Source: a virus
Virus record (IMG/VR): IMGVR_UViG_3300034072_000067
Location: 1 to 34,710 of that record
Length of the DNA: 34,710 nucleotides
Strand: one strand, 5' to 3'
Shown here in pieces: positions 15,203-23,694 of this stretch (its first letter is position 1; every line of letters starts with the position of its first letter). The notes under the pieces are model-generated. The model was not told the origin of the DNA and made no database searches. It saw nothing but the letters and a program-made list of their open reading frames with translations. The position numbers were made by a program, and so were the translations under genes.

Positions 15203-16552
15203 TTAATAAAGGCGCACTCCTGTGCCGCGGCCAGCGCCGGCGTGCAGCGGGTTGAACTCACGCCAGACCAGATAGCCCAAGGCGTCGTTCATGTGGTCAA
15301 AGCCGGCATCCTTGTCCGGTTCGCCCTTGTCGTTGTAGCACTGCAGCTCAAGGCACTCGATCACGCGCTTGCACTGTGCTGCTACCTGCAACCGCACCTG
15401 ACCCTTGCCGTTCTCCAGCAAAGCCTGAACAGCAGCCACCCGATCACGGACGGGAGGATTGCTCCGCGATGACTGGTTGCTGAAGCCATAGCCCTCAAGA
15501 ATCTGGATGTCAGTCTGGCTTGCGTTGGTGCTCCGGTTGCCGCCGCTGGCATCTGGGTAGACGTACACCTGCTGCTGCGGGTAACGTCTGCGGATCTCCT
15601 GTGCTAGGGCATCGGTGTCATGCGCGCCGGCGATCTCGTCGATCACGGTCAGCCCATTACCAAGCCGCACCGCGATGACGGCTGACATATTGCCAATGTT
15701 GAAGTCCACGCCAATACGAAGCGGCTCTGATGCAGTATCTGGTGGCTCCGCGATGCAGTGTTTGTCGCGGCTGAACCTGTCATACACCTGCCCTGTTGTC
15801 AGGTTGACAAACTCGCCGTCAAGGTACGCCCGCAGCAGGCTGGGGTCATAGTTGGCCTCTAGCCGCTCGATGAAGTCCGGCGGCAAGTGCGGGTTGTCAG
15901 CGGTGCGCATCTTGATCAGATGTCGGTCACTGCGCTGCTTGGCCTCATCGGTGCCGAACGTGTTCCACATCCACCGGAACCCTTCAGGCGTTGATGCCGC
16001 ACCAAACTGCCGCACATTGCCACTGCGCAGGCGACCAAGGATTTTCGGAAATGCCTTATTAGCAATGCTTGGCGTCACGGTGTCGATCTCGTCCGCCAGC
16101 ACCCATGCAAGGTTCAAGCCGATAATGCGTGACCAATTCTCAAAGCTGCGGCACAGGATTTTTGTATCACCGCCTGGCAGGTGCAACATGTACTCAGGCA
16201 ACGGGCTAGCCCTGAACGTGTACGGAATGTCATACGCCTCAAGGAATGCCTCAAAGTCCGTCTGCCAGATGTCCCTAATCAGCGGTCCAGTTGGCTCCAT
16301 CACCGCACCGATGAACCCTTGATTGGCCGCGGCCAGCATCACGGCCTTAGCGCATAGCGCCCGTGTCTTGCCGGCGCCATAGCCGGCGCTGATGCCTAGG
16401 ATCTGCGTGCTGCTGTCATCTACAAACGCAAGTTGGCCGGGATGCAGGTCAGCACGTATGCGGTCCAGCAGTTCGCCGGTATCCTCAGGCGTCTGCTGCT
16501 GCATGAACGCCAGCAACGGCTGCGGCTCACAGATGCCGGTAACGAGGCTCAC
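15203..16552 (-). CDS. Terminase large subunit
   Basis: A 449-residue packaging motor. Walker A is GYGAGKT at residues 57-63, Walker B is VLADEID at 151-157, and the coupling region AASTPEGF follows near 186. The C-terminal nuclease domain shows metal-binding aspartates in RIGVDFN (D283) and VYPDASG (D334), and a third in DHMNDALGY near 425. It cuts concatemeric DNA and pumps it through the portal. The start is a GTG overlapping the small-subunit stop (GTGA). Length is usual for the family. Confidence 0.93.
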   Translation of the reverse strand: MSLVTGICEPQPLLAFMQQQTPEDTGELLDRIRADLHPGQLAFVDDSSTQILGISAGYGAGKTRALCAKAVMLAAANQGFIGAVMEPTGPLIRDIWQTDFEAFLEAYDIPYTFRASPLPEYMLHLPGGDTKILCRSFENWSRIIGLNLAWVLADEIDTVTPSIANKAFPKILGRLRSGNVRQFGAASTPEGFRWMWNTFGTDEAKQRSDRHLIKMRTADNPHLPPDFIERLEANYDPSLLRAYLDGEFVNLTTGQVYDRFSRDKHCIAEPPDTASEPLRIGVDFNIGNMSAVIAVRLGNGLTVIDEIAGAHDTDALAQEIRRRYPQQQVYVYPDASGGNRSTNASQTDIQILEGYGFSNQSSRSNPPVRDRVAAVQALLENGKGQVRLQVAAQCKRVIECLELQCYNDKGEPDKDAGFDHMNDALGYLVWREFNPLHAGAGRGTGVRLY

Positions 16553-16872
16553 GACATTTCAAATCGAAGCAGCCTTGCTTGCTTATCAAGCGCCATCAGT
16601 GCCGTACCTAGTTGATTGTTGTCTGCCGCTCGGCGTTCATATTCCTGCAACCGCGCAAGGGCAGCCTCAAGCCATTGCGGGCGCGCAAGCTCTGCATCTA
16701 GCGCGAGGAGTTGGCGAGCACGAGCGATGTAAGCATCAGCTTGACGCTCACCAACCCCCCAGTTTTCTGACGCAAATTGTATAATTTGCCTTCTACTATG
16801 TGCACGCAATAGCAAGCTGTACACAGCATTTACACGCTGGTCAGATTCGGTATTGTTGCACTTGCGCGCCAT
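16549..16872 (-). CDS. Terminase small subunit (probable)
   Basis: A 107-residue basic protein immediately upstream of the large terminase and overlapping it by four bases. The first half looks like a helix-turn-helix DNA-binding segment (RVNAVYSLLLRAHSRRQIIQ, then WGVGERQADAYIARARQL), and the second half is helical (ALARLQEYERRAADNNQLG), suitable for ring formation. Small terminase subunits recognise the packaging site. Family assignment is by pattern and position. Confidence 0.75.
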   Translation of the reverse strand: MARKCNNTESDQRVNAVYSLLLRAHSRRQIIQFASENWGVGERQADAYIARARQLLALDAELARPQWLEAALARLQEYERRAADNNQLGTALMALDKQARLLRFEMS

Positions 16873-16877
16873 TGGTA

Positions 16878-17900
16878 TCAGTTACGGATTTGCACTGGCA
16901 TAACTAAGTATGTCATATCCATGCTACTCGGCGTCAACACGACCGGAGCCGTCTGCGCATTGGCGGACAGTGTAACCGTTTCGGAATCACGCATCGCCTT
17001 GAGGCCATCCAGCAGGTAATGCACGTTGAAGCCCCAGTGGCCTTTAGCGGTGCCGTCGTAGGCGATGATTTCAGTGCCGTTGTTGGCATCGGCCTCAGCG
17101 GTGATGGTCAACTGCTTGCCAGCGGTCAGCTTGACGACATCCGCAAGGAGCGCCACACGCTCCAGCGCACGAGCAAAGCGGTGCCGGTCCAGCGTGATGG
17201 TGTGCTCAAAGCTGGCAGGCACCAATGCGGCCACATCGGGGTACTTGCCATCAAAGATGCGGCTGTAGATGGTGATGCCATCACCGGCATCGATGACGGC
17301 CTGACCAGTGGCGGTAGCAACCGTGACGCTGCGATCCTGCAGCAGCTTCATTGTGGTGGCCGGTAGCACAAGGTCGATGCCATCAGGCAGCTCTACCGGC
17401 ACGCGCATGAGTCTATGACCATCGGTTGACTCCATGACGCCTGCTGCTAGGTGGATGCCTTGCAAGATCTGCTTGCTGGCATCGGTGCTGACGGCTGCCA
17501 TGCAGGCGCGCACGCCAGCGGTCAGGTCCAACTCAGCGCTAGGAGCCTCTACAACAGGCAGAGCGGGGTAATCGGCTGCATCACACGCAGCAAGCCCATA
17601 AGAGCCGCTAGAGGCGCTTACAGAGCCATCTGAGAGGGTTACAGGCTCACCATCGTCCATGCGGCTAATCAAACCAGCCAGCAAGCGGTACGGCAATGCC
17701 ACGGCGCCAGCGGTATCAACAGCAGCAGGCACGCGGACGGTGATGCCTAGCTCCAAGTTGAAACCGGTCACGGTCATGGCGCCGCCGTCGGCGGTGATGA
17801 GGCAACAGTCAAGGATCGGATGCGAGCTGCGCACGCCGATCGCTGGTGCAATGGTGCGCAAGGCGTGACTGAGGTCAGCCTGCGTTGTGATGAGTTTCAT
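16878..17900 (-). CDS. dnaN: DnaN-type beta sliding clamp
   Basis: A 340-residue homologue of the bacterial DNA polymerase III beta clamp (about 366 in E. coli). Visible features are the N-terminal LSHALRTIAPAIGVRSSHPI (cf. the usual 'PILsnil' segment), LQGIHLAA with STDGHRLM (the strongly conserved 'aTDghRLa' motif), IFDGKYPDV ('g.yPdy'), and the terminal YLVMPVQIRN ('YlimPmrl'). Three clamp domains can be laid out along it. It would tether a polymerase to DNA. No DNA polymerase gene is seen in this window, so it may recruit the host replicase or one encoded outside. It is coupled by ATGA to the ORF upstream. Confidence 0.92.
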   Translation of the reverse strand: MKLITTQADLSHALRTIAPAIGVRSSHPILDCCLITADGGAMTVTGFNLELGITVRVPAAVDTAGAVALPYRLLAGLISRMDDGEPVTLSDGSVSASSGSYGLAACDAADYPALPVVEAPSAELDLTAGVRACMAAVSTDASKQILQGIHLAAGVMESTDGHRLMRVPVELPDGIDLVLPATTMKLLQDRSVTVATATGQAVIDAGDGITIYSRIFDGKYPDVAALVPASFEHTITLDRHRFARALERVALLADVVKLTAGKQLTITAEADANNGTEIIAYDGTAKGHWGFNVHYLLDGLKAMRDSETVTLSANAQTAPVVLTPSSMDMTYLVMPVQIRN

Positions 17901-18097
17901 GAGGCGGCTTCGGTAAGGATGGAAATGAGCCGGTGATAGTCGGCTTCAAACGAGCTGACCAGTTCAGCCGGTATTGGCTGCTGATCATCCTGCGCATTGT
18001 CGCGGATAGCCGCGGCATACGCAAGCGCTTGGGTCATGCAGTCATGGAGTCGGTTGATGACCGGTTGCTGCTTGACGGAGATGTTGATGCGATCCAT
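17897..18097 (-). CDS. Small hypothetical protein (66 aa)
   Basis: A 66-residue helical, acidic protein containing HDCMTQALAYAAAIRDNAQD and LVSSFEADYHRLISILTEA. The stop overlaps the dnaN start by four bases, and the gene starts inside the end of the RHH gene (64-base overlap). No family recognised; the translational coupling suggests it is expressed. Confidence 0.55.
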   Translation of the reverse strand: MDRINISVKQQPVINRLHDCMTQALAYAAAIRDNAQDDQQPIPAELVSSFEADYHRLISILTEAAS

Positions 18098-18330
18098 GTG
18101 ATAACAAACGCGACGATGTGCTCCACCATGCGCCGTGGAATGTCACCACGGACGCAGGTAAGCGCTTCGGACACTAGTCGGTGATAGCCGGCAACGCTGA
18201 GTCCTGCGTCACAGTTCGCAACAAGCGCCCGCGACCGGATCAGCTCCGACCGGCTGACGCCCGCCATGGCTGCGTGGTGGTCTAGCACTGCAAGGTCTGC
18301 AGGCGTGAACCGGACTTTGATTTCCTTCAT
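18034..18330 (-). CDS. Ribbon-helix-helix DNA-binding protein
   Basis: A 98-residue protein whose first 35 residues fit the RHH (Arc/CopG) fold: a beta strand KEIKVRFTPADLAVLDHHA, then AGVSRSELIRSRAL, with the GVSRSE turn. The C-terminal Ser/Thr-rich end lies in the overlap with the next ORF and may be poorly constrained. The gene begins five bases before the first 12-bp repeat of the array at 18336, so it is a natural candidate to bind those repeats and regulate itself or replication; that link is inference. Confidence 0.75.
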   Translation of the reverse strand: MKEIKVRFTPADLAVLDHHAAMAGVSRSELIRSRALVANCDAGLSVAGYHRLVSEALTCVRGDIPRRMVEHIVAFVITWIASTSPSSSNRSSTDSMTA

Positions 18331-18335
18331 TCGGT

Positions 18336-18695
18336 GGCGGACGCAAAGAATGCAGTGTACAACAGCGTTTTCAGCGATGGCGGACGCAAGTAGGTCATAG
18401 GCGGACGCAAAAAACCTAGTCGTAGCAAGGGAGGACGCAAAATCGCGGTTTTTCCTTACCCCCTATATGTTTCACGTTTCTTCCCCCTTCTCGTTTTTCT
18501 ATACACGTTATTTATCCCCTATTTGCGTCCGCCAAGGTAAAAAGATAGATATAGACAGGGTTTTTGCGTCCGCCATTTGCGTCCGCCTAGCGTCCGCCGT
18601 GACGCAAGTTGCGTCCGCCAACCGTCTCACCATGCGTCCATCTTGAGACCCTCGATAAGACGGTCTCTGGATTTGCCGCCTCGGGCGGACGCAAG
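18336..18695 (+). repeat. 12-bp iteron-like repeat array, two opposed blocks (candidate replication origin)
   Basis: Consensus GGCGGACGCAAA (reverse complement TTTGCGTCCGCC). Forward-orientation copies: 18336-18347, 18379-18390, 18400-18411, and a one-mismatch copy at 18430-18441. Reverse-orientation copies: 18522-18533, 18563-18574, 18576-18587, a partial copy 18588-18598, and 18609-18619. One more forward copy (18684-18695) lies inside the 3' end of the primase gene. Copies at 18601-18619 also form a GACGCAA/TTGCGTC palindrome. The array fills the 296-base gap between the RHH gene and the primase-helicase. Clustered short repeats around an easily melted core beside a primase are typical of iteron origins. 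Confidence 0.85.
18442..18521. other. Pyrimidine-rich, low-GC core between the two repeat blocks
   Basis: About 80 bases without any repeat or ORF, strongly biased to C and T on the plus strand with T-rich and TA-rich patches (for example CTATATG near 18473 and TTATTTAT near 18508). It sits centrally between the opposed repeat blocks and is the likeliest unwinding element if the array is an origin. Confidence 0.55.
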
Positions 18696-20984
18696 TTTCG
18701 GGAAGATTTGGCGTAGCGCCGGCACCAGCAGCCGTGGCGCCTTGACCGTGCGGTCGCTCGGCGGGTCCATAAGCCAGCGGTCATTCTTATCTAGATAGCC
18801 CTCATCTCTGTACCAAGTTTGCAATGCATCCCAAACGCGCTTTACGGCCACCGATGAACCTTCTTCATAGTGCAATCCAATAGCGTCACAAAACTCCCAG
18901 ATGTGACAACTTGCACGCCTTACATCTTCCATTGCCTGCCGGCCTGAGCTGTAATCAATGCCATGCTCAATGGACAGAGACAATCCCTCTAGCAGCCAAT
19001 TTAAGAACGCTGGGCATATCTGCTGCTGGATAAAGTCTGGGTCATCCTTTAATCGTGGGTCGGCTTGAATGTGGCTTGATTCTGTAGGCGTTGCCATGAA
19101 CGTCTTGCAAAACTTAAACACATGAAACCGCGTCTCAATGGCCACCTGATCGCCTGCTAGCGATGGGTCTTTGTTCAGGTTGAACACGAAGAGCGATGAG
19201 GGTACAAACTGCGATTCCTGTACACCTTTCAGCTCGTAAGACAGCTCTTCGCCGCTGATAGCAGCCTTGAGGGATTGCAGGTTGTCAATGTGTACAAACT
19301 GGCTGTTTTCAGATGACCAGTTGACCGATGCACCACGCAGCGGAGCGATCGGGAACTTGCGGCCTTGGTCGTACTGGCGGAAGTCAGCCAAGGTGCAGGA
19401 CGTGAAATTGCGGCTGCCAAGGGTGTCGCGCAGGGCGGTGCGGATGGTGTCTTTGCCGTTGCTGCCTTCACCGATCATGAGCACGGCCCGTGGCCTGCCG
19501 CGTGTGGCGCGGTATTTGGTTAGGTCAAGACCACTGCCAAGGATGCGCTGCAGCGTGTCGCGGTCGGTCGGTTCAACAGCTTCGAGCAGCCGCCATAGGT
19601 GTTGCGGGTTTGCTTCGGGGTCGTAGGCATAGGCGGTGACGTATGTGAACGCCGTGTCTGGGTCGTGTGGCGTAAAGCTGTAGTTGAGCTTGCGGCCATT
19701 CCATGACCACGACACCACGCCATTGGCGCAGTTGATCGCATTTGATGGGTTGACTGGTACTGGGTCCAGCAGCCGCCGCATCCACACCAGCGCCTCATCG
19801 ACGTATTTAGGGCGCTTCCATGGGTAGGAGTGCTCGCCAGTTTTGGCATCAACGACATGCATTTGCGACAGCAGCGCTGCAATGCTGGGCGCCAGCTCTT
19901 CATCGGTGATGGGCTTGTAATGGGTGCCGCACCAGTAATGGAGCACGTTGTCAACGCAGATCCAGCGTGGCGACTGTGACTGGAAAACGTGCTGGACCAC
20001 AAGATCTAGCCATTCGGTATCGGTTTTGCTGTAGAGGCGCAGGTTGATGACCTCTGGCTCTACGGCTTGACGCTTACCACGAGCAACGGGAACTGGCGGC
20101 TTCCAGCCGTGATGCCGCGCCCAGTACCAAAAGGTGCCAGCACTGATCTGGTCGCCACCTGAGCTGGCGATCTGTTGCAACCCCTTCCATTCAGGGCTGT
20201 GCTGCTGCATGAGGCTGATGGCTTGATCTACGTCGCCGCAGGCTTTGATCAGACCCCAGAAAATGTTGCGGTAAATGTGGTAGGTGCCGGTACCCGGCTG
20301 CCGTGGCGGTATGCAGGCAAGCGCCTCGCGCACTTCATCAATGCTGCGCTCGATCGGTTCGGCATGGGACTGCGCTGGCTTTTCGTGCTTGTAATAGGTC
20401 TCAGACGGCAGCGCTGCTTCGATGTCTGCAACGCTATAGCGGTGCCCTGTATGGGACACCATTTGGCACATCTCGCCTAGCCCGCCATCAGCACCGACGT
20501 GGTAGGTGCCCGGCAATCGCATGACACGAGCAGGATTTTTGATGCTGCGATCTGCATCGGCGTAATCAAGCAAGCGAGCTTGCAGCAATCGCCAGTGCTC
20601 AATGGTGATCGGCTCGGACAGAACCCAGTAATTATGTATCGACTTGCCGCCGGTTGAGACCTGCATAGTCGGCTCTGGCAGCCGCAGTTCTTTCCATGCG
20701 GTGAGCTGCCAATCGGTTGGCCGGTTGTCCCATTCGCAGAAGAATGCGCGGCAAGTGGTGATGTCTGCATCCTTGTCGCCGCCGTCGTTGATGACCACAT
20801 AAACGCCGCGGCCTTCGCGCTGCCATTCGTTAATGCGGATGCGCGAAAAACCGCCTTTGCGGCCAGCGTCATCAGCTTTCTTAGGATTCTCCGCGTGATA
20901 AAACGCCCGCAGGCGAATCTCTCCGGCAGGCTTGCCAAGCGCATGGACAAACTGCCTGCCCAGCTCAAAGTCAATTTTCTTCAT
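18627..20984 (-). CDS. Primase-helicase (AEP primase plus D5-like SF3 helicase)
   Basis: A 785-residue replication protein. The N-terminal part (to about residue 165) resembles archaeo-eukaryotic-type primases: FFCEWDNRPTDWQ, STGGKSIHNYWVLSEPI and NPARVMRLPGTYHV. A middle region including FWYWARHHGWKPP looks like a PriCT-type linker. The helicase has Walker A GEGSNGKDT at about 505-513, followed by NWSSENSQF and VFNLNKDPSL, as in phage D5-like SF3 ATPases. The ORF is open to 21182, but I chose the ATG at 20984: GGGAG lies 7 bases upstream and it overlaps the RHH gene stop (ATGA). Iteron-like repeats follow immediately downstream, one inside the gene. Confidence 0.9.
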   Translation of the reverse strand: MKKIDFELGRQFVHALGKPAGEIRLRAFYHAENPKKADDAGRKGGFSRIRINEWQREGRGVYVVINDGGDKDADITTCRAFFCEWDNRPTDWQLTAWKELRLPEPTMQVSTGGKSIHNYWVLSEPITIEHWRLLQARLLDYADADRSIKNPARVMRLPGTYHVGADGGLGEMCQMVSHTGHRYSVADIEAALPSETYYKHEKPAQSHAEPIERSIDEVREALACIPPRQPGTGTYHIYRNIFWGLIKACGDVDQAISLMQQHSPEWKGLQQIASSGGDQISAGTFWYWARHHGWKPPVPVARGKRQAVEPEVINLRLYSKTDTEWLDLVVQHVFQSQSPRWICVDNVLHYWCGTHYKPITDEELAPSIAALLSQMHVVDAKTGEHSYPWKRPKYVDEALVWMRRLLDPVPVNPSNAINCANGVVSWSWNGRKLNYSFTPHDPDTAFTYVTAYAYDPEANPQHLWRLLEAVEPTDRDTLQRILGSGLDLTKYRATRGRPRAVLMIGEGSNGKDTIRTALRDTLGSRNFTSCTLADFRQYDQGRKFPIAPLRGASVNWSSENSQFVHIDNLQSLKAAISGEELSYELKGVQESQFVPSSLFVFNLNKDPSLAGDQVAIETRFHVFKFCKTFMATPTESSHIQADPRLKDDPDFIQQQICPAFLNWLLEGLSLSIEHGIDYSSGRQAMEDVRRASCHIWEFCDAIGLHYEEGSSVAVKRVWDALQTWYRDEGYLDKNDRWLMDPPSDRTVKAPRLLVPALRQIFPKLASARGGKSRDRLIEGLKMDAW

Positions 20985-21157
20985 GCCTGCTCCCTGTATC
21001 CAGTGGCGGGCAACAGACCTTGGCCGTGCAGCCGTATGGCCTGCTGGAGCAGCAGCCTGATCGCGGCGCTGCGGGAAATGGTCTGACCACGCCAAGAGTC
21101 CAGCCATTGCAACTGGTCTGGCGACAGGCGTAGCGGTATTGGTCTGGCAAGCGGCAT
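20981..21157 (-). CDS. Small ribbon-helix-helix protein (58 aa)
   Basis: The ORF starts at the ATG at 21157, reads in a different frame from the primase's upstream open region, and ends in an ATGA overlap with the primase start. The product begins MPLARPIPLRLSPDQLQWLD and continues SRSAAIRLLLQQAIRL, a good RHH pattern (strand, helix, turn, helix). It is the first gene of the leftward primase transcript and sits next to the divergent promoters, so an autoregulatory role is plausible. Confidence 0.7.
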   Translation of the reverse strand: MPLARPIPLRLSPDQLQWLDSWRGQTISRSAAIRLLLQQAIRLHGQGLLPATGYREQA

Positions 21158-21175
21158 CGGCTTCCGGCTGGGTGC

Positions 21176-21204
21176 TTGACAAGCGTATACGATTAGTCTA
21201 CGGT
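21176..21204 (+). promoter_or_regulatory. Rightward promoter of the divergent pair
   Basis: Plus strand: -35 TTGACA (21176-21181), 17-base spacer, -10 TACGGT (21199-21204, keeping TA and the final T). Transcription would begin near 21211 and enter the rightward gene block starting at 21228. Confidence 0.5.
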
Positions 21205-21209
21205 GTCAA
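21182..21209 (-). promoter_or_regulatory. Leftward promoter of the divergent pair
   Basis: Minus strand: -35 TTGACA (21209-21204), 16-base spacer, -10 TACGCT (21187-21182). It would serve the RHH and primase genes. The two promoters overlap almost completely and their -35 elements form the inverted repeat CTTGACA (21175-21181) / TGTCAAG (21204-21210), so only one could be occupied at a time. Confidence 0.5.
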
Positions 21210-21227
21210 GGCCAAACAGTTCATGAC

Positions 21228-21422
21228 ATGGACAAGCAATGTTGTAAATGCCGACATTCGCACGCCAAAAGTAATTCATTGTTTGAATGCCGGTTTCACG
21301 CGCCTACGACTCAAATTGTTGGCGTAGTTCGCGACCTTGAGGATCAAGGATACGCATTGGCAATTTGGCCTGTTGTTGAGGCAGATGATTGGTGTTCTGA
21401 ATTTCATTGGGACAACAGATAA
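21228..21422 (+). CDS. Small Cys-rich (zinc-finger-like) protein
   Basis: A 64-residue protein: MDKQCCKCRHSHAKSNSLFE, then CRFHAPTT, and an end with AIWPVVEADDWCSEFHWDN. Four or five cysteines (C-C-x-C, ECRF and DWCSEF) fit a small zinc-binding knuckle, a layout seen in short phage and bacterial proteins with a 'WCGEF' ending. It is the first gene of the rightward block. No ribosome binding site is visible; the predicted leader would be only about 17 bases. Confidence 0.65.
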   Translation: MDKQCCKCRHSHAKSNSLFECRFHAPTTQIVGVVRDLEDQGYALAIWPVVEADDWCSEFHWDNR

Positions 21423-21435
21423 ACATTGAAATCAA

Positions 21436-23694
21436 ATGACCTACAAAGACTTCCTAGCCTCAAAATCCACAGCCTGCGCGCCTGCAGGTTTTGACCCGCC
21501 TAGCTTCACCGCGCCGCTGTTCCCTTTTCAGCGGGACATCGTGACCATGGCTTGCCGTGTCGGCAAGTTCTGCATCTGGGCTGACTGCGGCATGGGCAAA
21601 ACGGCCATGCAGCTTGAGTGGGCGCATCAAGTGCATCAGCACACCGGCGGCAATGTGCTGGTCCTAGCGCCGCTGGCCGTGGCGCATCAGACCGTGAGAG
21701 AGGGTGCCAAATTCGGCATCCCGTGCGCGTTCGCTGCGACGCAAGCCGACGTGCAGCCCGGCATCACGATCACCAACTACGAGAAGCTCAGTCATTTTGA
21801 TCCAGCAGCTTTTGACGGCGTGGTGCTCGATGAGAGCAGCATTCTCAAGGCGTACACCGGCAAGATCCGCAACCAGATCATTGAGTCGTTCAGCCAGACA
21901 CCGTTCAGGCTGGCCTGTTCAGCCACACCAGCGCCCAACGATCACATGGAGCTTGGCAATCATGCTGAGTTCATCGGCGTGATGACCCGCACCGAAATGC
22001 TGGCCATGTTCTTTGTGCATGATGGGGGCGACACGAGCAAATGGCGCCTCAAGGGTCACGCCAAGGACAAGTTCTGGGAGTGGGTCTGCAGTTGGGCGGT
22101 TACCATCCGCAAACCATCGGACCTTGGCTACGAGGATGGCAACTTCATCCTGCCTGAGCTGCGGATCCAAGACTGCACAGTTGAGACACCGCGCGAGGCT
22201 ATGGCAGATGATGCTGTCCAGATGGCACTGTTTGCTATGGAAGCCCGTACGTTGAGCGATCAGCGGCAAGTGCGTAAGGCGTCACTGCAGATGAGGGTCG
22301 ATGCCGCTGCGGCGCTGGCCAACGACAGCACTGAGCAATGGCTGATCTGGTGCGATCTCAACGATGAGTCAAAGGCACTCACTGCTGCCATTGATGGCGC
22401 GGTCGAGGTATGTGGTAGCGATAGCGATGACCACAAGCGCAAAGCCGCGATTGATTTCCAAGACGGCAAAATCCGCGTACTGGTCAGCAAGCCCAGCATC
22501 TTTGGCTTTGGCTTGAACTTTCAAGGTTGCCACAATGTCGCCTTTGTTGGTTTGTCACACAGCTACGAGGCGTTCTATCAAGCGATCCGGCGTTGCTGGC
22601 GTTTTGGTCAGCAGCATCCGGTCAATGCACACATCATCTACGACGTGGCTGAAGGGCGCGTGATTGAAAACATCCGCCGTAAAGAGGCGGACAGCATCGC
22701 AATGGCTGAATCAATGGTCACCATCATGAAACAAACCACTATGGAACAACTCAAGAAGATCCAGCGTCAAGTGGCGCCGCATGTCACTGAGCACAAGTCC
22801 GGCGACAATTGGGATCTGTACATGGGCGATTGCGTCGAGAGCATCAAGCAACTCGATTCCGATAGCATCCACTACAGCATTTTCAGCCCGCCCTTTGCGT
22901 CGCTGTACACCTATTCAAACAGCGACCGTGACATGGGCAACAGCCGTAATGATCAGGAGTTTTTCGATCACTTTGTCTATCTAGCCAAGGATCTGCATCG
23001 GGTGATGATGCCCGGCAGGCTGATCAGTTTCCATTGCATGAACCTGCCCAGCAGCAAAGAGCGTGATGGCTTTATCGGCGTCAAGGATTTCCGCGGTGAC
23101 ATGCTGCGCATCTTCCAGTCGGCTGGATTTGTGTTCCATTCAGAAGTATGCATCTGGAAAGATCCAGTGACTGCGATGCAACGCACCAAAGCGATCGGGT
23201 TACTACACAAGCAAGTGCGCAAGGATTCAGCCCTTAGCCGCCAAGGCATCCCTGACTATTTGGTCACGGTACGCAAGCTGGGCGACAATCCTGAGCCATG
23301 TGAAGGACCATTTACGAAGTTTGCCGGCGAGAATCCACCCGCCAAAACTGGCGACGCGATCAAAGACAGCATCAACATCTGGCAGCGGTATGCCAGCCCT
23401 GTATGGATGGACATCAATCCATCTGACACGCTGCAATACCGCAGCGCCCGCGCCAATGAGGATGAGCGACACATTTGCCCGCTGCAGCTTGAGGTGATCC
23501 GCCGCGGACTGCAGCTTTGGAGCAATCCAGGCGATCTGGTGCTCAGTCCATTTGCCGGCATCGGCAGCGAGGGATACGTCAGCCTGCAGATGCAGCGGCG
23601 CTTCGTTGGCTTCGAGTTGAAGCCCAGCTATTTCAACTGCGCGGTCAAGAACCTGAAGCAGGTTGAGGCACACAAGCAAGGGGAGTTGGTGTGA
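21436..23694 (+). CDS. SNF2-type helicase fused to a DNA methyltransferase
   Basis: A 752-residue two-domain protein. Residues about 25-435 are an SF2/SNF2 ATPase: Walker A CGMGKT (51-56), motif II DESS (132-135), motif III SAT (162-164), and motif VI QAIRRCWRFGQQ (382-393). Residues about 455-745 are a DNA methyltransferase in beta-class order: catalytic SPPF (484-487) first and the SAM-binding SPFAGIGSEG (704-713) last. SPP(Y/F) is more usual in N4-cytosine enzymes, so m4C is the better guess, with m6A possible. The linker (435-455) is short. It could modify phage DNA while translocating, protecting it from restriction. The next gene starts on its stop codon (TGATG). Confidence 0.88.
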   Translation: MTYKDFLASKSTACAPAGFDPPSFTAPLFPFQRDIVTMACRVGKFCIWADCGMGKTAMQLEWAHQVHQHTGGNVLVLAPLAVAHQTVREGAKFGIPCAFAATQADVQPGITITNYEKLSHFDPAAFDGVVLDESSILKAYTGKIRNQIIESFSQTPFRLACSATPAPNDHMELGNHAEFIGVMTRTEMLAMFFVHDGGDTSKWRLKGHAKDKFWEWVCSWAVTIRKPSDLGYEDGNFILPELRIQDCTVETPREAMADDAVQMALFAMEARTLSDQRQVRKASLQMRVDAAAALANDSTEQWLIWCDLNDESKALTAAIDGAVEVCGSDSDDHKRKAAIDFQDGKIRVLVSKPSIFGFGLNFQGCHNVAFVGLSHSYEAFYQAIRRCWRFGQQHPVNAHIIYDVAEGRVIENIRRKEADSIAMAESMVTIMKQTTMEQLKKIQRQVAPHVTEHKSGDNWDLYMGDCVESIKQLDSDSIHYSIFSPPFASLYTYSNSDRDMGNSRNDQEFFDHFVYLAKDLHRVMMPGRLISFHCMNLPSSKERDGFIGVKDFRGDMLRIFQSAGFVFHSEVCIWKDPVTAMQRTKAIGLLHKQVRKDSALSRQGIPDYLVTVRKLGDNPEPCEGPFTKFAGENPPAKTGDAIKDSINIWQRYASPVWMDINPSDTLQYRSARANEDERHICPLQLEVIRRGLQLWSNPGDLVLSPFAGIGSEGYVSLQMQRRFVGFELKPSYFNCAVKNLKQVEAHKQGELV

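Noticed and set aside
18336-18619. Regular short repeats considered as a CRISPR array
   Set aside because: Repeats are only 12 bases, change orientation halfway, spacer lengths range from 1 to about 80 bases, and no cas gene is nearby.
19520-20002. 160-codon alternative frame inside the primase gene
   Set aside because: It overlaps the conserved primase-helicase sequence entirely, and its composition is typical of an out-of-frame reading.
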